A stretch of DNA of 64,000 nucleotides from Pseudomonadota bacterium (GTDB lineage Bacteria; Pseudomonadota; Gammaproteobacteria; Pseudomonadales; Moraxellaceae), in contig JAKBFV010000003.1 in the NCBI GenBank assembly GCA_021833365.1, positions 1 to 64,000 of the forward strand, read 5' to 3'. Position 1 is the first letter of the stretch. Each line of letters starts with the position of its first letter. Both the position numbers and the translations under genes were made by a program. The notes under the pieces were generated by a model. It was given only the letters and a program-made list of their open reading frames with translations, ran no database searches and was not told where the DNA came from. Of the stretch, positions 54,589 through 63,351 are shown one piece after another.

Positions 54589-55761
54589 ATGCCGTCTGAA
54601 ACCCGTCTACCACGTTTGGTCTATATTCTCGGCTGGATCAGCCTGTTCATGGATCTGTCGACGGAGGCCATGCATAGCATCCTGCCCGCCTTCATGGTCG
54701 GTGTGCTCGGCCTCAGTGCCAGCGAGATGGGCCTGGTGCAGGGTCTCGGCGAACTCACCGCCACCCTCCTGCAGCGCCTCAGCGGCCAGCTCAGCGATCG
54801 CTGGAAAAATCGCCGCGACCTCATCCTTCTCGGCTACAGCCTGTCGGCTTTGAGCAAGCCTCTGTTCGCCTGTGCCACTGGACTCGGCGGTCTGCTCTTT
54901 GCGCAGATGAGCGACCGCACCGGCAAGGGTCTGCGTGGTGCGCCGCGCAATGCCATGCTCGCCGCTCACGTTCCAGCGGCACAGCGCGGCGCCGCCTTTG
55001 GTCTGCGCCAGGGCATGGACACCGTCGGCGCCCTGCTCGGCCCAGTGCTGATGATGCTGATGCTGACACAGCATCTCAGTGTGCGTCTGGCCCTCGGTCT
55101 GTGCGTCATCCCGGCTTTGCTCTGCGTCCTGCTCATCCGCGTCGCCCTACCCGCCGATCCCCGGCCATCGCCAACGGTGGCGCCAGCGCGACCGGCTGCG
55201 GTCGCCAGTTCGCCGGCTTTTCGCCGGCTGTTGCTGATCACCGCCGGCCTCTCCCTGGCGCGCTTCAGCGAGAGCTTTCTCATCCTCGATCTGCATGACC
55301 AGGGGCTCGCGCTCGCGCATCTACCCTGGTTGATGGTGGTGATGAACGGGGTCTACGCACTCCTCGCCCTGCCGGCAGGACGTTTATCCGATCGCTGGCC
55401 TCGCCAGCGCGTGCTCGCCGCATCGGTACTCGTCCTGCTGTGTACCGAGCTGTTGCTGGCGACCTCTTCCAGCCGTGCAGTTCTGTGGCTGGCTGCGGCG
55501 CTGTGGGGAGTGCATCTCGCCCTCAGCCAGGGGGTTCTGCAGGCACTCATCGCCGATCATAGTCCGGCCGGGCAGCAGGGGCGCGCCTTCGGCCGCTATG
55601 CCCTGGTGCAAGGCGGCGCACTTCTGCTCGGCAACCTTGCGCTCGGCGAGCTCATCGATCATGCCGGCTGGTCGCTCGCCATGTTCTCGGCGGCCTTGTG
55701 GGCGGCGCTCACCCTGCTGCTGATCCAGCGTTCCAGCCACCTCATGCAGGCGCCGACATGA
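54589..55761 (+). CDS. MFS transporter
   Basis: The 390-residue protein has 12 predicted membrane helices in two halves. The loop after helix 2 (QLSDRWKNRRDLILLGY) and the central DRTGKGLRGAPRNAMLA motif are typical of a bacterial MFS group often annotated as export or multidrug-type permeases. The substrate is unknown. AGGAG lies 7 bases before the ATG. Its stop overlaps the dusA ATG by 4 bases, so the two are coupled, which is unusual for functionally unrelated proteins. Confidence 0.88.
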   Translation: MPSETRLPRLVYILGWISLFMDLSTEAMHSILPAFMVGVLGLSASEMGLVQGLGELTATLLQRLSGQLSDRWKNRRDLILLGYSLSALSKPLFACATGLGGLLFAQMSDRTGKGLRGAPRNAMLAAHVPAAQRGAAFGLRQGMDTVGALLGPVLMMLMLTQHLSVRLALGLCVIPALLCVLLIRVALPADPRPSPTVAPARPAAVASSPAFRRLLLITAGLSLARFSESFLILDLHDQGLALAHLPWLMVVMNGVYALLALPAGRLSDRWPRQRVLAASVLVLLCTELLLATSSSRAVLWLAAALWGVHLALSQGVLQALIADHSPAGQQGRAFGRYALVQGGALLLGNLALGELIDHAGWSLAMFSAALWAALTLLLIQRSSHLMQAPT

Positions 55762-56735
55762 AGCAGGCGCGACCACGCTTTGCCGTCGCGCCGATGCTCG
55801 ACTGGACCGACCGTCACGATCGCTACCTGCTGCGCCTGTTCAGTCCGCATGTGCAGCTCTATACCGAGATGATCACCACACACGCGCTCCTGCATGGACC
55901 GCGTCAGCGCCTGCTGCGTTACGATGTCAGCGAGCACCCCGTGGTGCTGCAGCTCGGCGGCAGCGACCCTGTCGATCTGGCGCGCTGCGCGCGCATCGCC
56001 AGCGAACATGGCTACGATGAGATCAACCTCAATCTCGGTTGCCCTTCCGATCGCGTCCAGCAAGGACGTTTCGGCGCCTGCCTGATGGCCGAGCCTGCCC
56101 TTGTCGCCGACTGCTTCGCCGCCATGCAAGCCGCGAGTTCGGTGCCGGTCAGCGTCAAACACCGCCTCGGCATCGATGGCCATGACAGCCTCGAAGAGCT
56201 GTACCACTTCGTCGACAGCCTGCGCCAGGCGGGTTGCCGTCATTTCGTCGTCCATGCCCGCATCGCCATCCTCAAGGGCCTGAGCCCGAAAGAGAACCGC
56301 GACATTCCACCGCTGCGCTACGCCGACGTGCATGCCCTGAAGCGCCACTATCCCGATCTGTGGATCGCGCTCAACGGCGGCTTGCGCGACGTCGATACCT
56401 GTCTCGAGCAGCTGCAGCACGTCGACGCGGTGATGATCGGGCGCGAGGCCTATCACAACCCCTACCTCCTCGCCCATCTCGAACATCGCCTGCACGCCAC
56501 CGCCTTACCGGCGCGTGGCGACATTCTGCGGCGCTATCTCGACTTCGTCGATGCTGAACTCGCCGCTGGCTGCCCTCTCACCCAGATGAGCCGACATCTG
56601 CTCGGCCTCTTCCAGGGACTGCCCGGAGCACGCCGCTGGCGCCAGTATCTGAGCGAGCACGCCCATCAACGTGGCGCTGGCCGACGCATCATTGAAGATG
56701 CCTGGGCCCTGGTCGATCAGGCCGAGAGCACATGA
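55758..56735 (+). CDS. dusA: tRNA-dihydrouridine(20/20a) synthase DusA
   Basis: The 325-residue flavoenzyme reduces uridine to dihydrouridine in the tRNA D-loop. The start FAVAPMLDWTDRHDRYLLRLFS, the catalytic Cys in NLNLGCPSDRVQQGRFGACLM, HARIAILKGLSPKENRDIPPL and ALNGGLRD are DusA-specific blocks that separate it from DusB and DusC. The ATG overlaps the MFS stop. The C-terminus overlaps the convergent hemerythrin-like gene by 19 bases. Confidence 0.95.
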   Translation: MKQARPRFAVAPMLDWTDRHDRYLLRLFSPHVQLYTEMITTHALLHGPRQRLLRYDVSEHPVVLQLGGSDPVDLARCARIASEHGYDEINLNLGCPSDRVQQGRFGACLMAEPALVADCFAAMQAASSVPVSVKHRLGIDGHDSLEELYHFVDSLRQAGCRHFVVHARIAILKGLSPKENRDIPPLRYADVHALKRHYPDLWIALNGGLRDVDTCLEQLQHVDAVMIGREAYHNPYLLAHLEHRLHATALPARGDILRRYLDFVDAELAAGCPLTQMSRHLLGLFQGLPGARRWRQYLSEHAHQRGAGRRIIEDAWALVDQAEST

Positions 56736-57124
56736 TGCTGCTCGGGCGCGCGCCCGATCTCGAGAAAGAGCTGGCGGTCGAGATGGGCGACGTGCGACTC
56801 GATCCACCAGGACTGCACGCTCACCACCTGTGACGGCAGGGTCGACATATCGACGGCACGCAGCCAGTTCTGAAAATAGCGATGCTGACGCAAGTGCCGT
56901 GCGCGCAAGCCGGGCTTGTGATAGCAGTGCCCCTCCATGAGCATTTCCTGATCACTCATCAGCCAGGACAGCTGATCCTGCAGATGCCGGCGCAGACGCC
57001 GCACCACCCATTCCCGCTCGTGCACCAAAGCATCCGCCAGCTCATCGAGACGATGCATCACATCGCGCTCGAGTCTATCCCAGTGAATCTGACCGCTGGC
57101 CCAATGAATATGCTTGTCCTGCAT
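56717..57124 (-). CDS. Hemerythrin-like protein with incomplete diiron site
   Basis: The 135-residue protein follows the bacteriohemerythrin pattern: DVMHRLDELADAL (H24), EMLMEGHCYHKPGLRARHLRQHRYF (H77, H81) and WWIESHVAHLDRQL (H111, D116). In canonical hemerythrin a His-Phe-x-x-Glu-Glu block precedes the Met; here the same place reads LMSDQE, so the second-iron His is L55 and the bridging Glu is Q59. Five of seven ligands remain, the three-His iron site being complete. GAGG lies 6 bases before the ATG at 57124; a tandem ATG at 57127 is possible. Function could be O2, NO or metal sensing, or structural. Confidence 0.7.
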   Translation of the reverse strand: MQDKHIHWASGQIHWDRLERDVMHRLDELADALVHEREWVVRRLRRHLQDQLSWLMSDQEMLMEGHCYHKPGLRARHLRQHRYFQNWLRAVDMSTLPSQVVSVQSWWIESHVAHLDRQLFLEIGRAPEQHHVLSA

Positions 57125-57511
57125 CATACACCTCGCATGGCAGTTCGTTTTTGACGCTCCGATATCGCATTCAGCGTTCGATGTCGCTGGCCACGCCGTG
57201 GCCACGAACAACGGTATACAACGGACCTTCATCTCCTTCTTGAAATCTATTTTTAGTGAGGAGCATCAGCACAAGATCTTTTCATGCCAGCGCTACAAAA
57301 AATGCACCCAAACTCAGCACAACATCACCGCCGCGAGCACAGGCAGGCACCTTTTTTGCGCACAAAATCAAGTTTTGCGGCCTCCTGTGGTAATAATGCA
57401 AAAAGTGCGCCAGCTTGCACTGGCGAATGGGCGCATCGCCGCCAAGAGCGTCGATGAATTTTTGATCATGCGCCGTAGGAATGCGCTTTGCAGGCGGCGC
57501 GCCAGCAGTGC
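57125..57511. other. Intergenic region between the hemerythrin-like and PgaB-like genes
   Basis: This 387-base stretch contains the promoter region of the hemerythrin-like gene (no box could be assigned with confidence), an AT-richer centre (about 57225-57400), a repeated TGGCCACG octamer at 57188-57207, and the terminator of the upstream minus-strand operon. A 142-codon plus-strand frame crosses it but starts inside the hemerythrin-like gene and lacks protein-like composition, so I do not call it. Confidence 0.6.
57400..57425 (-). terminator. Rho-independent terminator of the leuA...pgaB-like operon
   Basis: On the minus strand CGCCAG-tgcaag-CTGGCG forms a perfect 6-base-pair stem, followed by CAC and a run of five T. 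It lies 86 bases after the stop of the PgaB-like gene and is oriented to end that transcript. Confidence 0.6.
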
Positions 57512-59437
57512 TCAGGGCTGGCTGTGCGCCTCGGTGCAGTGATGCTCCAGCGCCGGGCGCAGGATGTCGAGATCAGGACTGTTCTTGAAAGGATCATCCG
57601 GGATATAGCCGACGTTGATCACCCCCCAATCAAACAGCATGCAGATGGTGTCGGCGAGCAGGGAGCTCGGCAGAGGAGCCCCCCCCTGACGCCAGTCTTT
57701 GGCCTGCAACTCAAAGATGGTCTTCTGCAATCCATGCGGCAAGGCCCGCACATGATCGAAGAGCTCGCGATAGAAGCCGGCGTGATAGGCGGCTTTTTCC
57801 ATGAAGGGCATGGCCTCGATCGCGGTTTCATCAAAATTGGCGATCGACGACTCGAGGGATTGCGCATACCAGGTCTCTGCGACCTTGTGCAGCACCACCT
57901 GCGCATACATATTGCGCGCCGTCAGCAGACCGGGGTGATCGCGCGCCACCACCGCCGCCATATGCAGGGCGAGATGATCGAGATAGCGCGTCTTGAGAAA
58001 GGACCAGCGCTGCATCGCCGCCGGATCGGCGCGGATCTGCTGCACCTGCGCCGGCAGTCCCCAGCGCCGATAGACCTTCTGAGCGAAGCGACTATCATCT
58101 TCATAATCCGACAAGGTCATGTCGTCATGAAACAGCACACCATCGATGTGGGCATGACGGCTGAGATCTTCGAACATGTCCTGGATCACCGCCACCGCCC
58201 GTGCCGAGAAGGGCGACAGGCGCGGATAAGCGTTGGAGACGAAATCCGGTCGTGAGGGCAGGGTCACCACCTGATCCTGTGCCGCTGCGTCGCGTGCCGG
58301 CAATTGCCAGGCCAGCAGCGGCATCCAGGCGAAGACATGGCGTACCTGGGTATGGGCGTGCAGTGCCGCGACGACGTGATTAAAGAGGTCCTGACGCATG
58401 CGTAGATGGCGGTTGGGAAAGTACACGGCGTCAGCCGCGCCATTGCCATCGGGGTCGGCGAAAGCCTGCAGATAGACGGTATTGACGTCACTGGCGCGCA
58501 CTCTGGCCAGCAGGTGTTCGAGATTGCTCGCCTCCTGCCGCGGATCGCGATCATAGACATAGTCGAGATTGACATGCATCAGGCGTACCGGCTGTGCCAC
58601 TTCAGGCTGCGCCAAGTTACGACCGAGGTCCCAGGGCGCCTGTGCCGCCGTCACCCAGGTCTGGGCCAGGACATGACTGCCCGGCACCGCCGATAGCGCC
58701 GTGCTACCGATGCTCCAGGCGACGCCTGCACGATGCGCCGCCGTAAGAACGATATCGTTGTAGGCGCCGCCCGGCCAGAGCATGGCCGCTACCGGATGGC
58801 GCAGGGACTGCTGCAGGTGTTGTATCGACATCGCCACGGCACGGATGGCCCGTTGCCGATATGCCACTTCCCGTTCGTAACGCCCAAGCTTCGGCAGCCA
58901 GGCGCGTGTCGTCGCCGCCCATTGCGGATCGCCCTGCGGATCGCCGGCGACACGCCGGTTCAGCCCATCGCCTTCACTCGCCAGGGTGATGTCCGGATCG
59001 GCAAAAAACCTTCGTTGCCGAGCTTGCTGCATGGCATCCTGCGACAGCGCTGCGCTGCTCAGGCCCACCAGCGCCGGCGCCCTGACGACGTGCAGGATGG
59101 ACAGCAGGGGAGACATGATCTGCGTCGCCGGTTCATCGAAGCAGAGCAGCACGGCGTGTGCCGGCAGAGCACGCCACTGTCCTTGAGCGGCGCGCACCTG
59201 TTGCAGGCTGATGAAGTGGTAGTCATGATCGCGCAACCAGAGCAACTGGCGCAGCAGATTGATCAAGGTGACAGCGTGGCCATCATGCACCGCCTGGCCA
59301 TCACCATGGATGATCTCGGCATAGCGCAGTACCAGCGGTGCGGCGGAAGCTGACGCACCATAGGCCTGCACCGCCGGCATGATCGCCGATAAGAAGAGCA
59401 TGACAAGCCGCCACCACTTCGTCTGACCTTGCGCCAT
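57512..59437 (-). CDS. PgaB-like two-domain polysaccharide protein with degenerate deacetylase domain
   Basis: The 641-residue protein has a signal peptide and the two domains of PgaB: an N-terminal polysaccharide deacetylase (about 35-280) and a C-terminal GHL13-type glycoside hydrolase (about 290-620; VRLMHVNLDYVYDRDPRQEASN, HIDGVLFHDDMTLSDYEDD). In active PgaB the deacetylase needs an FDD motif and two His in SHxxxxH. Here these read F-D101-E102 and S-E155-G-D-G-L-N160, and the early YH reads YA. The flanking sequence (GDPQGDPQWAATTRAWLPKLGRYE) is well conserved, so the alignment is firm. Deacetylation is probably lost. No pgaA, pgaC or pgaD is nearby. Confidence 0.85.
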   Translation of the reverse strand: MAQGQTKWWRLVMLFLSAIMPAVQAYGASASAAPLVLRYAEIIHGDGQAVHDGHAVTLINLLRQLLWLRDHDYHFISLQQVRAAQGQWRALPAHAVLLCFDEPATQIMSPLLSILHVVRAPALVGLSSAALSQDAMQQARQRRFFADPDITLASEGDGLNRRVAGDPQGDPQWAATTRAWLPKLGRYEREVAYRQRAIRAVAMSIQHLQQSLRHPVAAMLWPGGAYNDIVLTAAHRAGVAWSIGSTALSAVPGSHVLAQTWVTAAQAPWDLGRNLAQPEVAQPVRLMHVNLDYVYDRDPRQEASNLEHLLARVRASDVNTVYLQAFADPDGNGAADAVYFPNRHLRMRQDLFNHVVAALHAHTQVRHVFAWMPLLAWQLPARDAAAQDQVVTLPSRPDFVSNAYPRLSPFSARAVAVIQDMFEDLSRHAHIDGVLFHDDMTLSDYEDDSRFAQKVYRRWGLPAQVQQIRADPAAMQRWSFLKTRYLDHLALHMAAVVARDHPGLLTARNMYAQVVLHKVAETWYAQSLESSIANFDETAIEAMPFMEKAAYHAGFYRELFDHVRALPHGLQKTIFELQAKDWRQGGAPLPSSLLADTICMLFDWGVINVGYIPDDPFKNSPDLDILRPALEHHCTEAHSQP

Positions 59438-59438
59438 G

Positions 59439-59804
59439 CTAGACCTTGCTACGACGATGCGGGCGTTGTCGCCGGCGCTTTTTGCTGACCGGCGGTGGCG
59501 TCACCGGTGCGGGATGTCGTTGCCGATACCAGACCTGTAGCGTGTAGGCGTAAAAGACAATCAACTGCAGCACGACCAGAGCCACGGCCCAGGCCCAACC
59601 CGCTTGCAGAGCCTCACGCGTCAAACCGCGCCCATAAGCCGAAACCGGCGCCCATTGGTAAGCGGCAAAGACGACCAGGGCTGCGGCCAGAGCGGCCAGC
59701 CCCAGCGCCAGGGAGCGCCGCCATCCCGGCATACGCACATCCGCGGCCAGACGCTGCAAGGCCAGATACAAGAGCAGATTGCTCGCCCACACATAACCGA
59801 TCAT
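59439..59804 (-). CDS. Small three-helix membrane protein
   Basis: The 121-residue protein has three hydrophobic segments (about 3-17, 31-48 and 68-90) and a basic, Pro/Arg/Lys-rich C-terminal tail (KKRRRQRPHRRSKV). I do not recognise a family. Its position one base before the PgaB-like gene recalls PgaD, but the length, helix number and lack of PgaD motifs do not support that. Translational coupling (TAG-C-ATG) suggests it works with the PgaB-like protein. GGAGG lies upstream of the ATG. Confidence 0.7.
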   Translation of the reverse strand: MIGYVWASNLLLYLALQRLAADVRMPGWRRSLALGLAALAAALVVFAAYQWAPVSAYGRGLTREALQAGWAWAVALVVLQLIVFYAYTLQVWYRQRHPAPVTPPPVSKKRRRQRPHRRSKV

Positions 59805-59832
59805 CGCCCTCGCCTCCTTCTCATCCTGAGTC

Positions 59833-60639
59833 TCACTCGCCGCCCCCCATCAGCGGCAGGCGCAAGACGCGCCGTGTCGTCTGCTCGGCCTGTCCTGCCA
59901 CCCAGTCTGTCGAACGGTCGAGGGTCTGCGCCAGCGCTGCGATAGTGTACGCCAGAAAAGCAGGTTCATTGCGACGCTGGCCGGCACGGTAGACAGGATG
60001 TGGCAGCATGTCCGGAGCATCGCTCTCGACCACCCAGGACTGCGCCGGTAGACGCCGCAGAATATCACGCAGGCGCACGGCGCTGGGCTGCGTAACGACA
60101 CCACCGATCCCAAGGACGAGGCCGAGGTCGAGCAAGGCATAAGCATGCTCGATGCGGCCATTGAAAGCATGCACGATGCCGGCGCCCGGCGGATGACGGC
60201 GCAATAGGGCGATGAGCTCGGCGTAGGCGCTACGCGCGTGCAGGATGACCGGCAGATCATGGGCCTGCGCCAGCTGCAACTGCGCTGCCAGCACATCCTG
60301 CTGCCAGCGCCAGAGGTCGGGATGACGCAAGGCCTCACTATGGCGATCGAGACCGATCTCGCCGACAGCGACGACACCCGGCGTCGCCAGCCAGCGCTGA
60401 AGAGCTGACAAGTGCTCACGCGTATGCTCGCCACTGTAACAAGGATGCAGACCATAGGCCGGCCACAAAGGCAAGGCCGATACGCCATCGCAACAGGCAC
60501 GCAGGCGCGCAAAGCAGTGCTCGCGATAAGACGGTACGACGATACCCACCACTCCCGCCGCCTGTGCACGCGCGATGACGGCATCGCGATCCGGCGCAAA
60601 GGCGTCATCATCGAGATGACAGTGGCTATCGATGACCAT
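59833..60639 (-). CDS. TatD family metal-dependent hydrolase
   Basis: The 268-residue TIM-barrel hydrolase has the metal ligands in order: DSHCHLD at the start, GEIGLDRH in the middle, HAR and VHAFNG, and ESDAPDM near the C-terminus. TatD proteins are 3'-5' exonuclease-like hydrolases linked to DNA repair or quality control. The ATG at 60639 is 2 bases after the prfC stop; longer frames would run into prfC. In E. coli a TatD paralogue (YjjV) also lies near prfC. Confidence 0.9.
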   Translation of the reverse strand: MVIDSHCHLDDDAFAPDRDAVIARAQAAGVVGIVVPSYREHCFARLRACCDGVSALPLWPAYGLHPCYSGEHTREHLSALQRWLATPGVVAVGEIGLDRHSEALRHPDLWRWQQDVLAAQLQLAQAHDLPVILHARSAYAELIALLRRHPPGAGIVHAFNGRIEHAYALLDLGLVLGIGGVVTQPSAVRLRDILRRLPAQSWVVESDAPDMLPHPVYRAGQRRNEPAFLAYTIAALAQTLDRSTDWVAGQAEQTTRRVLRLPLMGGGE

Positions 60640-60641
60640 CG

Positions 60642-62222
60642 TCAGTGTTCGCGGCTCGGGCTGAAAACGATGTCCGGCCAACGCTCCTGCATGAGCTGCA
60701 GATTGACCCGGCTCGGTGCCAGATAGCTCAGATAGCCGCCGCCATCGACACTCAACTGATCATGTGCCTTTTTGCGAAACTCGGCGAGTTTGCGCTCGTC
60801 GTCGCAATGAATCCAGCGCACCGTCGAAACCGTCACCGGCTCATAGACGCACTCGACCTTGTACTCGTCCTGCAGACGAAAAGCGACGACATCGAACTGC
60901 AGCACGCCGACGGCGCCGAGGATCATGTCGTTGTTGTGCAAGGGCATGAAGACCTGCGTCGCGCCCTCCTCGGACAGCTCTTTGAGCCCCTTCTGCAGTT
61001 GCTTGCTCTTCAGCGGATCGCGCAGACGCACGCGCCGAAACAGCTCGGGGGCGAAGTGCGGGATACCGAGAAACTGCAAGGTCTCGCCTTCACTGAAGGT
61101 GTCACCGATCTGAATGGTGCCATGGTTGTGCAGGCCGATGATGTCGCCTGACCACGCTTCATCGAGATGTTCGCGTTCGCCGGCGAGAAAGGTCAAAGCA
61201 TCGGCCACCCGCACTTCCTTGCCGGTGCGCACGTGAAAGAGCTTCATGCCGCGTTGATAGCGCCCCGAACACAGACGCATGAAGGCGATGCGGTCACGAT
61301 GTTTGGGATCCATATTGGCTTGGATCTTGAACACAAAACCACTGAGTGCCTCTTCATCGGCCGCCACCTGCCGTTGTACCGCCGATCGTGCGAGCGGCGC
61401 TGGCGCATAAGCGACGAGAGCATCGAGCACATGGTTGACGCCGAAGTTGCCGAGGGCGGTCCCAAAGAACACCGGCGTCAGCTCACCGCGCAAAAAAGCC
61501 GCCTCATCAAAGGCGTGGCTGGCGCCTTGCACCAGTTCCAGGGTCTCGCGCACCGCCGCTGCCTGATCACCGAGGGCAGCGCTCGCCGCCGCCGAGTGCA
61601 GGCCATCGATGATCTGGTCAGCGACGATCTCATGGCCATGCCCGGGCTGATAGAGATAGAGCTGGTCGGTGAGTAAGTGATAGACGCCGCGGAAATCGCG
61701 CCCGGCACCGATCGGCCAGGTGAGCGGTGCGCAGCGGATGCCGAGCACGGATTCGATCTCATCGAGCAGTTCCACAGGCTCTCGGATTTCACGATCGAGC
61801 TTGTTGACGAAGGTGATGATGGGCGTGGCGCGCATGCGACAGACTTCCATCAGTTTGACCGTGCGATCTTCGACGCCCTTGGCGGCGTCGATGACCATGA
61901 GCGCCGAATCGACCGCCGTCAGGGTGCGATAGGTATCCTCAGAAAAGTCCTCGTGACCGGGCGTATCGAGCAGATTAACGATATGTCCGGCGTAGGGAAA
62001 CTGCATGACCGAGGTGGTGATGGAGATGCCGCGCTGCTTTTCCATCTCCATCCAGTCGGACGTCGCATGACGATCCGACTTACGTCCCTTGACGGTGCCA
62101 GCCACCTGGATCGCCTGCCCCCAGAGCAGCAGTTTTTCGGTGATGGTCGTCTTGCCGGCATCAGGATGCGAGATGATGGCAAAAGTGCGCCGCTGTTCTA
62201 CCTGTTGTTGTATCGATGACAT
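60642..62222 (-). CDS. prfC: Peptide chain release factor 3
   Basis: RF3 is a translational GTPase that recycles RF1 and RF2 and takes part in post-peptidyl-transfer quality control. The 526-residue protein has G1 SHPDAGKTT, the switch segment [21 protein letters not shown]3 [16 protein letters not shown] and G4 NKLDRE, then domain II and the C-terminal RF3-specific domain. E. coli RF3 has 529 residues. AGGTGA lies upstream of the ATG. It is separated from rimI by 11 bases and is followed directly by tatD. Confidence 0.97.
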   Translation of the reverse strand: MSSIQQQVEQRRTFAIISHPDAGKTTITEKLLLWGQAIQVAGTVKGRKSDRHATSDWMEMEKQRGISITTSVMQFPYAGHIVNLLDTPGHEDFSEDTYRTLTAVDSALMVIDAAKGVEDRTVKLMEVCRMRATPIITFVNKLDREIREPVELLDEIESVLGIRCAPLTWPIGAGRDFRGVYHLLTDQLYLYQPGHGHEIVADQIIDGLHSAAASAALGDQAAAVRETLELVQGASHAFDEAAFLRGELTPVFFGTALGNFGVNHVLDALVAYAPAPLARSAVQRQVAADEEALSGFVFKIQANMDPKHRDRIAFMRLCSGRYQRGMKLFHVRTGKEVRVADALTFLAGEREHLDEAWSGDIIGLHNHGTIQIGDTFSEGETLQFLGIPHFAPELFRRVRLRDPLKSKQLQKGLKELSEEGATQVFMPLHNNDMILGAVGVLQFDVVAFRLQDEYKVECVYEPVTVSTVRWIHCDDERKLAEFRKKAHDQLSVDGGGYLSYLAPSRVNLQLMQERWPDIVFSPSREH

Positions 62223-62233
62223 AGTTCACCTGA

Positions 62234-62695
62234 TCAGAGGCGCATGGTGTCGGATGCAAGCGTGAGCGCCATGAGCATGGCATCCTCGTAACCGCCACCA
62301 CGACGCGGATAATAGCGCGGCCGGCGCGCATATTCATTGAAACCCATGCTCTCATAGAGGGCGATGGCAGCATGATTGGAGGGACGCACCTCGAGGTGGA
62401 TGACGCTGACCCCGGCGTCGACTTCAGCGATCAGTCGTTCGAGCAGCCAGCGGCCATGACCGCGCCGGCGCGCCGTTGCGGCGATCACCATATTGAGCAA
62501 GGTGGCCTCGTCGAGGACCTCCTGTAAAATAGCGAAACCGACCAGCACTTGATCTTCATAGAGCAGGCGGGCGCGATGATGACGACTGAGGCAGGAGGCC
62601 ATGACCCCCTCGCTCCAGGGAAAATCATGGCCGGCACGTTCCAGGGCCATCACCTCTGGCAGATCCTCCATACGCATACCCGTCAACTGCAGCAT
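62234..62695 (-). CDS. rimI: Ribosomal protein S18-alanine N-acetyltransferase RimI
   Basis: The 153-residue GNAT enzyme acetylates the N-terminus of ribosomal protein S18. It has the acetyl-CoA motif ATARRRGHGRWLLERLI and the C-terminal block LEVRPSNHAAIALYESMGFNEYARRPRYY, diagnostic for RimI. I use ATG 62695, which has AAGAG 8 bases upstream; a GTG 18 bases earlier is in frame. The start overlaps the end of the HolD-like gene by 13 bases, as the two genes are coupled in enterobacteria. Confidence 0.93.
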   Translation of the reverse strand: MLQLTGMRMEDLPEVMALERAGHDFPWSEGVMASCLSRHHRARLLYEDQVLVGFAILQEVLDEATLLNMVIAATARRRGHGRWLLERLIAEVDAGVSVIHLEVRPSNHAAIALYESMGFNEYARRPRYYPRRGGGYEDAMLMALTLASDTMRL

Positions 62696-63351
62696 GCTTG
62701 CATCTCTTGCCACAGACGGCGCTTGGCGGGGGCATCGCCGAGCAGACGGGTGAGCTCAGGCGCGACACCGGCTTTCTCCCGCCACGCTGCAGGTAACCAG
62801 GGCAGCAGTGCCTCCCCGAACACCAGAAGCTGGCAGGCCGCGACGGAGTGACGCAGGAAGAGGCCGGCCATGGCGTCCTCGGCAGCGCGCCGGTCCGATT
62901 GCCAAAGACGATTACCCGGTGGCGGAAAACTGAACAAGGGGCCGGGCTCGGCCTCAGCATGGCCAAGGGCACGCAGGATATTGCGCAGGAGCTGATGTTC
63001 GGCAGCGCCGAGATCACGCTCGGGCGCAAGATGTACGAGCAACAGCCAGTCACCGGCGACGACGAAACGTAAAGAGAAGCGCGCCGCCACCTCATCATGC
63101 CCGGTCTGGCCCGCCATCGGCGCCGCCTGACGGGGCTCCGGCAGCAGGGGGGCAGGCTCGGGAAACGGTACTGGTGCCGGCGCGTCGGCAACCGCCACCG
63201 CCGCTACCTGGCGATGTGGCATGCGCACGGGGGCCTGCCATGCCGCTAGCGGGGCCGCTCCAGGCAAATCGATACGCCGACTGTAAACCGGCAGACCGAG
63301 AGCGTGCAGGCAGATCTGCTGGCGCTGACTGAGAGGCCGCTCAGATACCAT
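62683..63351 (-). CDS. holD: Putative DNA polymerase III psi subunit (HolD-like)
   Basis: The 222-residue protein is poorly conserved. Residues about 6-30 (LSQRQQICLHALGLPVYSRR) resemble the start of E. coli HolD, residues about 98-130 (DWLLLVHLAPERDLGAAEHQ, then LLRNILRALG) its central helix, and the last 25 (APELTRLLGDAPAKRRLWQE) its C-terminus. A Pro/Ala-rich insert (about 50-85) makes it longer than E. coli HolD (137). The neighbourhood with rimI and prfC is the same as in E. coli. HolD links the clamp loader to SSB through HolC. The ATG overlaps the leuA stop by 11 bases, with GGGAG upstream. Confidence 0.65.
   Translation of the reverse strand: MVSERPLSQRQQICLHALGLPVYSRRIDLPGAAPLAAWQAPVRMPHRQVAAVAVADAPAPVPFPEPAPLLPEPRQAAPMAGQTGHDEVAARFSLRFVVAGDWLLLVHLAPERDLGAAEHQLLRNILRALGHAEAEPGPLFSFPPPGNRLWQSDRRAAEDAMAGLFLRHSVAACQLLVFGEALLPWLPAAWREKAGVAPELTRLLGDAPAKRRLWQEMQACCS

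Noticed and set aside
57114-57542. 142-codon plus-strand frame between the hemerythrin-like and PgaB-like genes
   Set aside because: It begins inside the hemerythrin-like gene, ends inside the PgaB-like gene, lacks a ribosome site and has no protein-like pattern.
59439-59804. PgaD as identity of the small membrane protein
   Set aside because: It lies next to a PgaB-like gene, but the helix number, tail and sequence do not match PgaD, and pgaC is absent.
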